A stretch of DNA of 64,000 nucleotides from NCBI GenBank assembly GCA_036620675.1, contig JAZHEE010000016.1; one strand, written 5' to 3'. The notes under the pieces were generated by a model, which searched no databases, had not been told where the DNA came from, and saw nothing but the letters and a program-made list of their open reading frames with translations. Of the stretch, positions 33,981 through 43,441 are shown in pieces (position 1 is the stretch's first letter; the number at the start of each line of letters is the position of its first letter). The translations under genes and the position numbers were made by a program. Source of the DNA: Jejubacter sp036620675 (GTDB lineage Bacteria > Pseudomonadota > Gammaproteobacteria > Enterobacterales > Enterobacteriaceae).

Positions 33981-34012
33981 AAACGGCCCCTGGGAAGATA
34001 CAGGAGCCGTTT
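33981..34012. terminator. Hairpin between bamB and der
   Basis: AAACGGCCCCTG / CAGGAGCCGTTT stem with one mismatch and an 8-base loop, about 20 bases after the bamB stop. The minus-strand bases after it are TTATTG; read-through to der is probable. Confidence 0.65.
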
Positions 34013-34032
34013 CCTTTCTACGCTTGAATATA

Positions 34033-35214
34033 TTAGCGGGTAATAGCGTAGAGTGTACCGTCTTTCGCCTGAATAAACAGCTTACCACCATCCACAACCG
34101 GCTCGGTCTGGAAGCCGGAGCTGTCTACTTTCTGCTGAGCAGAGAACAGACCGCTGGTAGTATCGATCCAGTGCAGGTAGCCTTCGCTGTCGCCCACCAC
34201 CAGATAGCCGTTAAACAGCACCGGCGTCGTCAGGTTACGGTGCAGCAGGTCGCTCTGAGTCCAGAGCGTCACGCCGCCGTCAGTGGTCAGCGCCAGTACG
34301 CGGTCATTCTGATCCACCATAAAGATACGGTTGCCCTCGACGATAAAGTCGTTAACCGAGCCCAGCTCACGCTTCCACATGATCTGGCCGGAACGCAGAT
34401 CCAGCGCCGTCAGGTTGCCGTTATAGGCCAGTGCGTAAACCACGCCATTGACGATAACCGGGGTGGTATCCACGTCGCCCAGACGATCGATTTCGGTGGC
34501 ACCGGTTGCCTGCGAGATACGCTGCTGCCAAATCATCTGGCCCTGCTCAAGCATTACAGCGCTAACGCGACCGTTATCGCCGCCGACAATAGCAGCGCCA
34601 AAGGCCGTTGCCGGCGCAGATTCGCCGCGCAGCGACAGGGTCGGCATATCCAGGTTAACCGTCCAGCGCGATGCACCATCGCTTTCATTCAGCGCCTGCA
34701 GCATGCCGTTGCTGGTATGAATCAGCACCAGTCCGTCGCTAACCACCGGGCGGGAAAGCGCTTCGCCAGAAACTTTGCTCTGCCACGCCACGCTGCCGTC
34801 TGCGGCATTCAGGGCATAAACCACCGCTTTTTCGCTGGAAACATAGATATGAGTCCCGGCGATGGTGACGCCGCCGGACAGCAGGGCCGAACGGTTACGC
34901 GAGAAGAAACCGGTCTTTTCAGACAGGTCGATGGACCATACTTCGCTACCGTCATCAGCATTCACCGCCTTTACGATACCGTGACGATCCGCTGCATAGA
35001 CAACGCCATCCCGGGAAGCCGGATGCAGATTGGAATAGAAATCGCCGATGCCGTTTCCAACGGAAGTGCTCCACGCCTCGCCGGGCGAAAACTGGTTAGT
35101 CACTTCCGGCAACGGAGACATTTTCACCACATCTTCTTCGCTGCTGAACAGCGAACAGCCGCTGAGCAGGGTTAAAGACAGCAATCCTGGCACAAGTAAG
35201 TTACGCAATTGCAT
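34033..35214 (-). CDS. bamB: Outer-membrane assembly lipoprotein BamB
   Basis: Beta-propeller lipoprotein of the BAM complex, which helps insert beta-barrel proteins. It is 393 residues (392 in E. coli). The signal peptide ends in the lipobox LLSGC with the lipidated Cys at residue 20, followed by Ser, fitting outer-membrane sorting. PQQ-like propeller blades repeat as GxVWxxxL / YALNAADGSVAW / TALDLRSGQIMW. It lies 10 bases after yfgM in a yfgM-bamB-der order. Confidence 0.97.
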   Translation of the reverse strand: MQLRNLLVPGLLSLTLLSGCSLFSSEEDVVKMSPLPEVTNQFSPGEAWSTSVGNGIGDFYSNLHPASRDGVVYAADRHGIVKAVNADDGSEVWSIDLSEKTGFFSRNRSALLSGGVTIAGTHIYVSSEKAVVYALNAADGSVAWQSKVSGEALSRPVVSDGLVLIHTSNGMLQALNESDGASRWTVNLDMPTLSLRGESAPATAFGAAIVGGDNGRVSAVMLEQGQMIWQQRISQATGATEIDRLGDVDTTPVIVNGVVYALAYNGNLTALDLRSGQIMWKRELGSVNDFIVEGNRIFMVDQNDRVLALTTDGGVTLWTQSDLLHRNLTTPVLFNGYLVVGDSEGYLHWIDTTSGLFSAQQKVDSSGFQTEPVVDGGKLFIQAKDGTLYAITR

Positions 35215-35224
35215 CGGGTCCCTC

Positions 35225-35845
35225 TTAGCTGGACAAGTTGTTTATTTTCATTTGCATCGTTTCGCGCAGCGCCGGAGAAGCCTCGCTGGCGACGCCTTTG
35301 CTCCAGGCTTCGCGCGCGCCCTGCTTATCACCCTTGCTGAGCAGCGCATCGCCGCGCAGATCGGCCACAATCGCAGACCAGCCTTCTCCCTTAATCGTAT
35401 CCAGCGACTTCAGTGCGGCATCCGCCTGCTTTTGCTGGATCTGCACCCGCGCCAGGCGCAGGTTGATCAGCGCCTGCAGATTAGCATCGCTGGTCGCAGA
35501 AAGCCCCTGCTGCAACTGAGCCGCCGCTTTCGGTAACTGGTTGTCCTGGGCATATTTCTGCGCCAGGTTCAGCGCAGCCAGCGCGCCGTAGACGTTTTTA
35601 TTATCCGCCACAAACTTACCGACGGCATCCAGCGTATCAGGCTTGCCTGCCTGAGCGCCGGCGATTGCGCGTTCATAAGCCTGTGAAGCGCCCATGGCGG
35701 ATTCCGTCTGGTGGTTGCTCCAGAAGCGCCAACCGATCAAAGCGCCAATGCCAATCACCACGCCGACCGCCAACGCCTTGCCGTTATTGGCAAAAAAGCG
35801 TTTTACCGCGTCGACCTGGTCGTGTTCGTTCTCGTAAATTTCCAC
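35225..35845 (-). CDS. yfgM: YfgM, SecYEG/PpiD-associated TPR protein
   Basis: A 206-residue inner-membrane protein (206 in E. coli). A short cytoplasmic N-terminus (MEIYENEHDQVDAVKRFF) is followed by one membrane helix (about residues 22-41) and a periplasmic TPR-like helical domain. YfgM works with PpiD at the Sec translocon and affects the Rcs response. It lies between hisS and bamB, with short spacing on both sides. Confidence 0.95.
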   Translation of the reverse strand: MEIYENEHDQVDAVKRFFANNGKALAVGVVIGIGALIGWRFWSNHQTESAMGASQAYERAIAGAQAGKPDTLDAVGKFVADNKNVYGALAALNLAQKYAQDNQLPKAAAQLQQGLSATSDANLQALINLRLARVQIQQKQADAALKSLDTIKGEGWSAIVADLRGDALLSKGDKQGAREAWSKGVASEASPALRETMQMKINNLSS

Positions 35846-35881
35846 GCAGTCCTTACTCCTTCACGCCTGATTGCCGGGGGA

Positions 35882-37156
35882 TTACCCCAGCAACGCCTGC
35901 ACATGGGCGGCCACTTCGCTCTGCGGTACGGTCTGCTGCTCGCCGGAGCGCAGATCCTTCACCACCACATTGCCGTTGGCAACCTCGTCCTCACCCAGCA
36001 CCAGCGCCACGCTGGCGCCCCACTTGTCGGCACGGGCGAACTGTTTCTTAAAGTTACCGCCGCCGTAGTTGGTCATCAGCCGACAGCCCGGAAGACGGTC
36101 ACGCACCTGTTCCGCCAGCAGCATAGCCGGAATCTGGGTACCGCTTCCCGAAGAGACCAGATAAATATCGACAACGGAATTCGCTTTAAATTCAGGATTA
36201 ACCGCCTGAACCAGCAGCACCAGACGCTCCAGGCCCATCGCAAAACCGACGCCCGGCGCGCTTCGCCCGCCCAGTTGTTCCACCAGACCGTCGTAGCGAC
36301 CGCCAGCGCATACCGTTCCCTGGGAGCCCAGGCTGGTGGTCACCCATTCAAAAACGGTACGGTTGTAGTAGTCAAGACCGCGTACCAGGCGCTGATTCAC
36401 GGTATAGCTGATGCCTGCGGCGTCCAGGCTGGCGCACAATCCGGCGAAGTGCTCACGGGACTCGTCGTCCAGGTAGTCGCCCAGCTGCGGTGCATCATCA
36501 AGCAGCGCCTGAACCTGCGCATTTTTGGAATCCAGTACTCGCAGTGGATTGGTGTACATGCGACGCTGGCTGTCTTCGTCCAGCGCCTCTTTATGCTGCT
36601 CCAGGAAAGCGATCAGCGCTTCACGATAGCGGGCGCGCGCTTCGGTAGAGCCAATAGAGTTCAGCTCCAGGCTGACGTGCTGCTCAATGCCCAGCTCACG
36701 CCACCAGCGAGCGGTCAGCATAATCAATTCGGCATCGATATCCGGGCCCGCCAGCCCGAACGCTTCCGCGCCGATCTGGTGGAACTGACGATAGCGCCCT
36801 TTCTGGGGACGTTCGTGGCGGAACATTGGTCCGATATACCACAAGCGCTGTTCCTGATTGTACAGCAGACCATGCTCGATGCCGGCGCGAACGCAGCTCG
36901 CAGTGCCTTCGGGGCGCAGGGTCAGGCTATCGCCATTGCGATCCTCAAAGGTGTACATCTCTTTTTCAACCACGTCGGTTACTTCACCGATAGCGCGCTT
37001 GAATAACGGGGTCTGCTCTACAATCGGTGTGCGAATCTCGCTATAGCCGTAGCTGGCAAGCACCTGCTTCAGGATGCCTTCAATCCGCTGCCAGAGCGCG
37101 GTTTCCTCCGGCAGGTAATCGTTCATGCCGCGGATGGCTTGAATATTCTTTGCCAC
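35882..37156 (-). CDS. hisS: Histidyl-tRNA synthetase
   Basis: Class II aminoacyl-tRNA synthetase, 424 residues as in E. coli. Motif 2 region MFRHERPQKGRYRQFHQIG, the histidine-specific LVRGLDYYNRTVFEW and AGGRYDGLVEQLGG, and the motif 3 GFAMGLERL are visible. The start is GTG (complement 37154-37156, VAKNIQAIRGMNDYLP), matching E. coli. An in-frame ATG at 37237 would run through the small RNA region upstream and is rejected. Confidence 0.97.
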   Translation of the reverse strand: MAKNIQAIRGMNDYLPEETALWQRIEGILKQVLASYGYSEIRTPIVEQTPLFKRAIGEVTDVVEKEMYTFEDRNGDSLTLRPEGTASCVRAGIEHGLLYNQEQRLWYIGPMFRHERPQKGRYRQFHQIGAEAFGLAGPDIDAELIMLTARWWRELGIEQHVSLELNSIGSTEARARYREALIAFLEQHKEALDEDSQRRMYTNPLRVLDSKNAQVQALLDDAPQLGDYLDDESREHFAGLCASLDAAGISYTVNQRLVRGLDYYNRTVFEWVTTSLGSQGTVCAGGRYDGLVEQLGGRSAPGVGFAMGLERLVLLVQAVNPEFKANSVVDIYLVSSGSGTQIPAMLLAEQVRDRLPGCRLMTNYGGGNFKKQFARADKWGASVALVLGEDEVANGNVVVKDLRSGEQQTVPQSEVAAHVQALLG

Positions 37157-37180
37157 GTTAGTTCTCTGTTGTCTTATACA

Positions 37181-37270
37181 AAAAATGAACCCGGTTCGGA
37201 CGACAGCGGTTGTTCGCGGACGCCTTTGCGGGTTCAATCATACACGGGAAGCGCGCCGCTTCCCAGTTTG
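37181..37270 (-). ncRNA. sroE: Probable SroE small RNA between ispG and hisS
   Basis: On the minus strand, between the ispG stop and hisS start, an outer stem TGAACCCG / CGGGTTCA encloses about 35 structured bases and is followed by ATTTTTT-like T run (37181-37185). SroE lies in exactly this interval, on this strand, in E. coli and relatives. The 5' end is approximate. It may also act as the terminator between ispG and hisS. Confidence 0.55.
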
Positions 37271-37272
37271 CT

Positions 37273-38391
37273 TTATTTTTCCAGCTGATGAACGTCAATG
37301 CGCTTGCTTTCGTCCATCATCGCCGCCCGGGCGCGAATCTTCGCTTCCAGCTGATCGACCATATCGTCGTTGTCCAGACGATCGCGACGAGTGCCGTCTT
37401 CATAGAAGCCGCTCTTCTTGCTGCCTCCGGCCACGCCCAGAGTCGATACCAGCGCTTCACCCGGCCCATTGACCACACAGCCGATAATCGAAACATCCAT
37501 CGGCGTGATGATATCTTCCAGCCGCTGCTCCAGGGCATTCACGGTGCCGATCACGTCGAATTCCTGACGCGAACAGGTCGGACAGGCAATGAAATTGATC
37601 CCACGGGCGCGGATCCGCAGCGACTTCAGAATATCGAAGCCGACTTTGATCTCTTCCACCGGATCCGCCGCCAGCGAAACGCGCAGCGTATCGCCGATCC
37701 CGTCGGCCAACAGCATCCCCAGGCCGATCGCGGACTTCACCGAACCGCTACGGGCGCCGCCTGCTTCGGTGATCCCCAGATGCAAAGGCTGGTCGATAGC
37801 CTTCGCCAGCAGGCGATAGGCCTCTACTGCCAGGAAGACGTCAGAAGCCTTTACGCTTACCTTAAACTGATCGAAATTCAGCTTGTCGAGATGATCCACA
37901 TGGCGCATGGCCGATTCCAGCAGCGCCTGCGGAGTCGGTTCGCCATATTTTTCCTGCAGATCTTTTTCCAGCGAGCCGGCGTTAACCCCGATGCGGATCG
38001 GAATGTTTTTATCACGGGCGCAGTCCACCACCTGGCGAATACGCTCGTTATTACCGATATTGCCCGGGTTGATACGCAGGCAATCCACGCCGTATTCCGC
38101 CACTTTCAGGGCAATGCGGTAGTCGAAGTGAATATCAGCCACCAGCGGAATCTGTACCTGTTGCTTGATCTGCTTAAAGGCTTCCGCCGCATCCATGGTC
38201 GGCACGGAAACGCGCACGATATCGGCGCCAACGCGTTCCAGCGCTTTGATCTGGTTTACCGTCGCCGCCACATCGGTGGTACGGGTGTTAGTCATGGACT
38301 GCACGGCGATGGGCGCGCCATCGCCGATGGGGACATTTCCGACGTAGATGCGCGTCGACTTCCTGCGCCGGATAGGTGATTCGTGGTTCAT
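37273..38391 (-). CDS. ispG: (E)-4-hydroxy-3-methylbut-2-enyl-diphosphate synthase IspG
   Basis: Iron-sulfur enzyme of the MEP isoprenoid pathway: MEcPP to HMBPP. It is 372 residues, as in E. coli. The N-terminal TIM-barrel has GDGAPIAVQSMTNT, and the C-terminal cluster-binding part has CPTCSRQEF and SIIGCVVNGPGEA, giving the three cysteine ligands. It lies 40 bases after rodZ on the same strand; the isc cluster that supplies its cluster is at 49.8-55.4 kb. Confidence 0.98.
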   Translation of the reverse strand: MNHESPIRRRKSTRIYVGNVPIGDGAPIAVQSMTNTRTTDVAATVNQIKALERVGADIVRVSVPTMDAAEAFKQIKQQVQIPLVADIHFDYRIALKVAEYGVDCLRINPGNIGNNERIRQVVDCARDKNIPIRIGVNAGSLEKDLQEKYGEPTPQALLESAMRHVDHLDKLNFDQFKVSVKASDVFLAVEAYRLLAKAIDQPLHLGITEAGGARSGSVKSAIGLGMLLADGIGDTLRVSLAADPVEEIKVGFDILKSLRIRARGINFIACPTCSRQEFDVIGTVNALEQRLEDIITPMDVSIIGCVVNGPGEALVSTLGVAGGSKKSGFYEDGTRRDRLDNDDMVDQLEAKIRARAAMMDESKRIDVHQLEK

Positions 38392-38431
38392 GCTACTTCT
38401 CTGTCATGCAGGCTTCGAAACGGAACGCCGA

Positions 38432-39481
38432 TTATTCGGCGTTCAGCGTGAAACGTGCAACCTGGTTAGTTCTGATAAAGCGGCTCAGATCGACGGGTTT
38501 ACCCTGATACTGGATCTGAACGGCGGCCGGCGCGCCGATTTTCAGACGGTACGGCGGCTGACCGGTCAGGTTCAGGCTTCCGTCTTTGCGCTGCATCCCG
38601 CTGAACAGCTTCTTACCGGTGGCGTCCCTGACCTCCAGCCAGCAGTCAGCATTAAAATTCATCACGATGGCATTCGGGTCGACCGACGGCGTTACCCCTG
38701 CAGCATCGGTCGGCAGTTGGCCCTGACTGGCTGTCGTCGCATTCGGATCCTGGGTAGCGGCCGGCGCCTGCTGCTGGCTCGCGCTCTGGCCTACGTCGGC
38801 CTGGCTCGGCGCCACAACGGCATTATTATCCGCTGTGTTCGCTGGCTGCTGCGTAGCCTGAGGTGCGCTTTGTGGCTGGGTCTGGGGCGCCTGCTGCGCG
38901 GCGGCATCCGGCGCTGCCGGCGTGCTGTTTTGAACAGCAGCGCCGCTATTGCCGGTCTGCGCAGCGCTATCGTCAGCGCTGCCGGTATCCAGCGGCACTG
39001 ACTGAGAGCCGTCATCACCTGACGTGGCGGCAGACTGATCCGCCATTGAGGTAATCTCTTCCTGCTGAGCTTTGTGGTTCTGCCACCACCAGGCACCGGT
39101 CAGCCCCACCACCACAAAAAGCACCAGCCAGGTAAAGCTCATTAACCAGCCATCGCGCTTCTTACGGCGTTTGCCCAGCGAAAAGCTCTGCATCGGCTGA
39201 ACCTTAGAGGTTCTGAGCGGCGCCTGCTTTTCCATCATGGGCAGCAGTTCTTCTTCCGGAATATGCACCAGTCGCGCATAAGAGCGGATGTAGCCGCGCA
39301 GAAATGTAGAGGCCAGCTCTGCAGGCGATTTATCCTCTTCGATATCGCGAACGGTGGAGACTTTAAGACACAGTCTTTCAGCCACCGTCTGCTGGCTCAG
39401 TCCAAGTTGTTCACGCGCGCGACGAAGACGCTCGCCTGTGGTATGTGCTGCATTCTGTTCGTTAGTGGCTTCTGTATTCAT
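38432..39481 (-). CDS. rodZ: Cytoskeleton protein RodZ
   Basis: Links MreB to the elongation machinery. It is 349 residues (337 in E. coli). The N-terminal Xre-like HTH is RREQLGLSQQTVAERLCLKVSTVRDIE. After a basic segment (RKKRDG) there is one membrane helix (about residues 112-130). A long Gln/Ala/Thr-rich periplasmic linker (about residues 150-270) is followed by the C-terminal beta domain with DCWLEVRDATGKKLFSG. The linker is the variable part and explains the extra length. Confidence 0.96.
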   Translation of the reverse strand: MNTEATNEQNAAHTTGERLRRAREQLGLSQQTVAERLCLKVSTVRDIEEDKSPAELASTFLRGYIRSYARLVHIPEEELLPMMEKQAPLRTSKVQPMQSFSLGKRRKKRDGWLMSFTWLVLFVVVGLTGAWWWQNHKAQQEEITSMADQSAATSGDDGSQSVPLDTGSADDSAAQTGNSGAAVQNSTPAAPDAAAQQAPQTQPQSAPQATQQPANTADNNAVVAPSQADVGQSASQQQAPAATQDPNATTASQGQLPTDAAGVTPSVDPNAIVMNFNADCWLEVRDATGKKLFSGMQRKDGSLNLTGQPPYRLKIGAPAAVQIQYQGKPVDLSRFIRTNQVARFTLNAE

Positions 39482-39902
39482 TTAGCTACAACTGCTGGTA
39501 CTGTTCGAATTAAGTAACTGGCGCCGACTGGAATTCCCCGTATTTCATTCAGGGCAACTATTGCGCTCTTCGCGCTAGTCCTGCGCCGCGAAAGATCTCT
39601 GCGCAGTCAGGCTGTGCCGCTGCGCTGTTTCACTCCCCGGACATCGTTCGCTCCCAGCGAAACCAGTCGTTTGCGCTAGCGTAAGTTAGCGCCGGGTTTC
39701 TTAACCATAGACAGCTTTTCTTTGCCTGTCTGGTGTCGGTACACAAAAGTTGTCCACTTTAATGCGGCTAAACTGTTGTTGTGCCGCTACATACTGCCTT
39801 AAAGCGTAAAAAAACGCACCGTAATTATCGCTTCGCGCCTAATAATCCTGGACGATGTCGCGAAAAGCAGAATTTTCGCCGCCCCGACGGGCGGCGAATT
39901 CA
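39482..39902. other. rodZ-rlmN intergenic region
   Basis: About 420 bases between rlmN and rodZ. It should contain the rodZ-ispG promoter. Apart from a strong hairpin next to the rlmN stop (39875-39898) no gene, known RNA or operator was recognised. Confidence 0.5.
39875..39898 (-). terminator. Hairpin after rlmN
   Basis: Perfect 10-base stem TTCGCCGCCC / GGGCGGCGAA with a 4-base loop, four bases after the rlmN stop; the minus-strand sequence after it begins AATTC with few T residues. Confidence 0.6.
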
Positions 39903-41069
39903 TCAGACGCTTTTAACTTCGATGGCTTCACCCTGCATACGCAAACGCTGCGTACGCCGGGTACGGTCGATAACTTCGCCCGCCAGCTGACCGCAGGCGG
40001 CGTCGATATCATCGCCACGAGTTTTACGGACGATAGTGGTGAATCCATAGCCCATCAGCACCTTCGAGAAACGGTCGATACGGCTGTTGGAGCTTCGACC
40101 ATAGGGCGCACCCGGGAAGGGATTCCAGGGAATCAGGTTAATTTTACACGGCGTATCCTTCAGACACTCCGCCAGCTGGTGCGCATGTTCGGTGCCATCG
40201 TTGATATGATCGAGCATAACGTACTCGATAGTCACGCGCCCCTGATTGGCGTTGGATTTTTCCAGATAGCGACGTACCGAGCTCAGAAAGGCTTCGATGT
40301 TATATTTTTTGTTGATGGGCATGATCTCGTTACGGATCTCATCGTTCGGGGCGTGCAGCGAAATCGCCAGCGCCACGTCGATCATATCGCCCAGCTTATC
40401 CAGCGCCGGCACCACGCCAGAAGTGGAGATGGTAACGCGCCGTTTGGAAAGGCCGAATCCGAAATCATCCAGCATAATTTCCATGGCCGGCACCACGTTG
40501 GTCAGGTTCAGCAACGGTTCGCCCATCCCCATCATCACCACGTTGGTAATGGGGCGCTGGCCGGTCACCTTAGCGGCGCCGATAATTTTCGCCGCGCGCC
40601 ATACCTGACCGATGATTTCCGACACCCGCAGGTTACGGTTAAAGCCCTGCTGCGCGGTGGAGCAGAATTTACACTCCAGCGCACACCCTACCTGAGAAGA
40701 GACGCAGAGCGTGGCACGATCTTCTTCGGGTATATAGACGGTTTCGACACGCTGACCGGCGACCAGAATCGCCCATTTGATGGTACCGTCCGAAGAACGC
40801 TGCTCTTCCACCACCTCCGGCGCACGGATTTCCGCTACCGCCTTCAGGCGGCCGCGCAGCACCTTGTTGATATCGGTCATCTCATCGAAGTCGTCGCAGC
40901 AGTAGTGGTAAATCCACTTCATGACCTGGTCTGCGCGGAACGGTTTTTCGCCCATTGAGACAAAAAACTCGCGCATCTGCTGGCGAGTGAGATCCAACAG
41001 GTTAATCTTTTCGTTTTTAGCGGTATCGGCAGCGGAGGCAGCCGCGGGGGAGACAATTTGCTCTGACAT
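39903..41069 (-). CDS. rlmN: Dual-specificity RNA methyltransferase RlmN
   Basis: Radical SAM enzyme that makes m2A in 23S rRNA (2503) and tRNA (37). It is 388 residues (384 in E. coli). The radical-SAM CxxxCxxC is CALECKFCSTAQQGF. GMGEPLLN, the SAM-binding STSGVVP and the C-terminal GDDIDAACGQL with its methylated Cys are present. The N-terminus has an Ala-rich stretch (SPAAASAADTAKN) not conserved in E. coli. Confidence 0.97.
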   Translation of the reverse strand: MSEQIVSPAAASAADTAKNEKINLLDLTRQQMREFFVSMGEKPFRADQVMKWIYHYCCDDFDEMTDINKVLRGRLKAVAEIRAPEVVEEQRSSDGTIKWAILVAGQRVETVYIPEEDRATLCVSSQVGCALECKFCSTAQQGFNRNLRVSEIIGQVWRAAKIIGAAKVTGQRPITNVVMMGMGEPLLNLTNVVPAMEIMLDDFGFGLSKRRVTISTSGVVPALDKLGDMIDVALAISLHAPNDEIRNEIMPINKKYNIEAFLSSVRRYLEKSNANQGRVTIEYVMLDHINDGTEHAHQLAECLKDTPCKINLIPWNPFPGAPYGRSSNSRIDRFSKVLMGYGFTTIVRKTRGDDIDAACGQLAGEVIDRTRRTQRLRMQGEAIEVKSV

Positions 41070-41116
41070 AATTTTTTCCGGCCTTGTTATTACACGTTAT
41101 GGCCCCTGGGGGTGAT

Positions 41117-41157
41117 AAAAAGAAGCGCCCCGGGAAGCATTCAGCCTCCAGGGGCGC
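41117..41157 (-). terminator. Intrinsic terminator of ndk
   Basis: Minus-strand stem GCGCCCC / GGGGCGC with a long, partly paired loop is followed by TTCTTTTT. It lies about 85 bases after the ndk stop and before rlmN. Confidence 0.7.
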
Positions 41158-41242
41158 AGCATTGTACAAATTCTGTGGCGCAGATTCCACGACTGCAAGC
41201 GGGCCGTCTGGAAATAAAATGTAAACGCCGTTTACCGACCCC

Positions 41243-41674
41243 TTAGCGGGTACGGGCGCAGACTTCGCCTTCGCCGAAGAAGTACGCTATCTCGCGCGCT
41301 GCGGACTCTACGGAATCAGAACCGTGAGTGCCGTTTTCGGTGAAGCTGTCGGCGTAATCGGCGCGCAGGGTGCCGGCCAGCGCATCTGCCGGATTGGTGG
41401 CGCCCAGAATTTCGCGGTGACGGCGCACGGCGCTTTCACCTTCCAGTACTGAAACCACGATCGGGCCAGAGGTCATGAACTCGACCAGACCGTCGAAGAA
41501 CGGCTTACCGTCGTGCTCAGCGTAAAAACCGCGCGCCTGCTCTACGGTCAGATGCAGCATTTTGGTACCCACAATTTTCAGTCCTGCCGTCTCAAAGCGC
41601 GCAAAGATGCTGCCAATTACGTTTTTCGCCACCGCATTGGGCTTGATGATGGAAAACGTACGTTCAATAGCCAT
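41243..41674 (-). CDS. ndk: Nucleoside diphosphate kinase
   Basis: Transfers the gamma phosphate between nucleoside tri- and diphosphates through a phosphohistidine. It is 143 residues, as in E. coli. The N-terminus is AIERTFSIIKPNAVAKN, and the active-site signature is NGTHGSDSVESA, with the catalytic His near residue 117. In E. coli pbpC and yfhM follow; here the amidohydrolase module lies beyond its promoter. Confidence 0.98.
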   Translation of the reverse strand: MAIERTFSIIKPNAVAKNVIGSIFARFETAGLKIVGTKMLHLTVEQARGFYAEHDGKPFFDGLVEFMTSGPIVVSVLEGESAVRRHREILGATNPADALAGTLRADYADSFTENGTHGSDSVESAAREIAYFFGEGEVCARTR

Positions 41675-42207
41675 GATAACCTCTGTATGATGTTTTTCTG
41701 TTTTACACCGGGTACCCGGTAGTACCTGGCGCAGGATTATAAAGAGCTATCACGATGTTGCCTACGGCCAAATACAACATTTTTTTAAAAACAAATAACA
41801 TTCAGCAACATCCTGGCTGAAAAACCCCTTTCCTGCCGACGTTACGCCCACATCCCCCTATCCTTTACGCCAGTATCCCGAACTGAACGATACCGCCCTG
41901 AAGCTTTTCCCTGCATAAAATGCGGTTTACCTGGACACGGTCACGGCCCAAACCTTAGTGACCGGAATTCGCTATGATTTTATAAAAACGCTTTCCCATC
42001 CCTGAATAACCTCATTCAAACTACGGCAATTAATTACCAGAATAATGAAAATCGCCCGTATAAAACTCCAGTTACTTGCGCTAAATACAACACTATATTC
42101 TTATTTAGCGCCTAAGCCGGCTCCCTAAAAACAATGCGCCATCAACAACCGGGAATTTATCGTATTATACAAAACACACAATATCTCAATCGCATCAATA
42201 ACAATGG
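41675..42207. other. ndk-amidohydrolase module intergenic region
   Basis: 533 gene-free bases, AT-rich toward the right. It holds the ndk promoter region on the minus strand and the promoter of the transporter-amidohydrolase genes on the plus strand. A perfect inverted repeat GCGCTAAATA / TATTTAGCGC (42078-42087 and 42102-42111, 14-base spacer) lies about 100 bases before the transporter start and may be an operator or leader hairpin. Confidence 0.55.
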
Positions 42208-43437
42208 ATGTTGCTAATGAATCAGATGGTCGCACTCGTTATTATTATTGCAATACTTTATATCGGCGATATCATCTCTACGCGTACAAAAGCCTGGATA
42301 CCGTCGGTTTTCGTCTGCGCAGTTCTCTTTCTGGTGGGGTACTGGAGTTTTTTTCCCGCGGATATCATTAGCCGGGCAGGAATAACCCCCGCCATTGCAG
42401 TAATGCTAATGTATTTGCTTATCACTAACATGGGAACGCTGCTATCCCTGCGCGAGTTAGCCAAACAGTGGAAAACGGTGGTGATTGCCCTTGCGGGTAT
42501 CGCTGGCATCGCCATTGCCGTCTTTGCCGTTTGCATGTTGCTATTCGACATGAATACCGCGCTGGTGACCATTCCGCCGCTGGTTGGCGGCATTGTCTCT
42601 TCGTTAATTATGTCCAAAGGCGCTGGCGAAGCAGGCCTGGTCGATCTGTCTGTTTTCGCTATCCTGATTTACGTCATGCAGGGCTTCGCGGGTTATCCCC
42701 TTACCGCGATTATGCTACAACGGGAAGGCCGCCACGTACTGGAAAGGTATCGTCGCGGCGCGTGGGAATGCTCAGTCCGGGAGGTTTCGGATAATACGCA
42801 GACCACGACAATTGCAGGCGAAGAGGAAATGCCGCGTTTCTTTAGCGCTATTCCGGCCCGGTATAACACCAGCTATTTTAAATTTCTGCGTCTGGCCTTT
42901 GTCGGCTTTCTGGCATGGTGGGTTTCCGAACTCTGTGCCCCGCTGGTCAGCATCAGCCCCTTTGTCCTTTGCCTGTTATTTGGCGTTATATTTACCTCTT
43001 TTGGTTTTCTGGAACGCCAGACGCTTCAAAAAGCGAATGGCTTTGGTTTCGCGGTTATGGGGCTGATGCTGTTTATTTTCGACACCCTCAACAAAGCCAC
43101 GCCAGAAATGCTGCTGCGCCTGATTTATCCCATGCTGATACTGATTGCTACTGCGGTGATCGGAATGTTTATTGTCTCATGGCTGGTTGGTAAATTACTT
43201 GGCGTTAATATGCCGATGGCCTTCGCGATTTCACTGACCGCCCTGTATGGATTTCCGGCGGACTATATTATTACCAACGAAGCCATTAATTCCCTGACCC
43301 GCGACGCAAAGGAGCGGGAAGTCCTGACCCAACATATGCTGGGCCCTATGCTGGTCGGAGGCTTTATATCCGTCACTATGGTTTCTGTTGTGCTGGCCGG
43401 TGTTCTGGTTAGCTATATTACCCCGATTACAGGATAA
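42208..43437 (+). CDS. Multi-spanning membrane protein, probable transporter
   Basis: A 409-residue, very hydrophobic protein with about ten or eleven membrane segments. The central cytoplasmic loop is hydrophilic (ERYRRGAWECSVREVSDNTQ, about residues 178-205) and the two halves both carry glycine-rich helices (PPLVGGIVSSLIMSKGAGEAG; LGPMLVGGFISV). This two-half design recalls the GltS/ion-transporter superfamily, but I do not recognise the exact family. It is followed after four bases by two amidohydrolase genes, so it probably imports their substrate. ATG codons at 42208, 42217 and 42226 are possible starts; none has a strong ribosome site. Confidence 0.7.
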   Translation: MLLMNQMVALVIIIAILYIGDIISTRTKAWIPSVFVCAVLFLVGYWSFFPADIISRAGITPAIAVMLMYLLITNMGTLLSLRELAKQWKTVVIALAGIAGIAIAVFAVCMLLFDMNTALVTIPPLVGGIVSSLIMSKGAGEAGLVDLSVFAILIYVMQGFAGYPLTAIMLQREGRHVLERYRRGAWECSVREVSDNTQTTTIAGEEEMPRFFSAIPARYNTSYFKFLRLAFVGFLAWWVSELCAPLVSISPFVLCLLFGVIFTSFGFLERQTLQKANGFGFAVMGLMLFIFDTLNKATPEMLLRLIYPMLILIATAVIGMFIVSWLVGKLLGVNMPMAFAISLTALYGFPADYIITNEAINSLTRDAKEREVLTQHMLGPMLVGGFISVTMVSVVLAGVLVSYITPITG

Positions 43438-43441
43438 GACG

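Noticed and set aside
34024..35175. 383-residue plus-strand ORF over bamB
   Set aside because: Antisense shadow; bamB is complete with signal peptide and propeller repeats.
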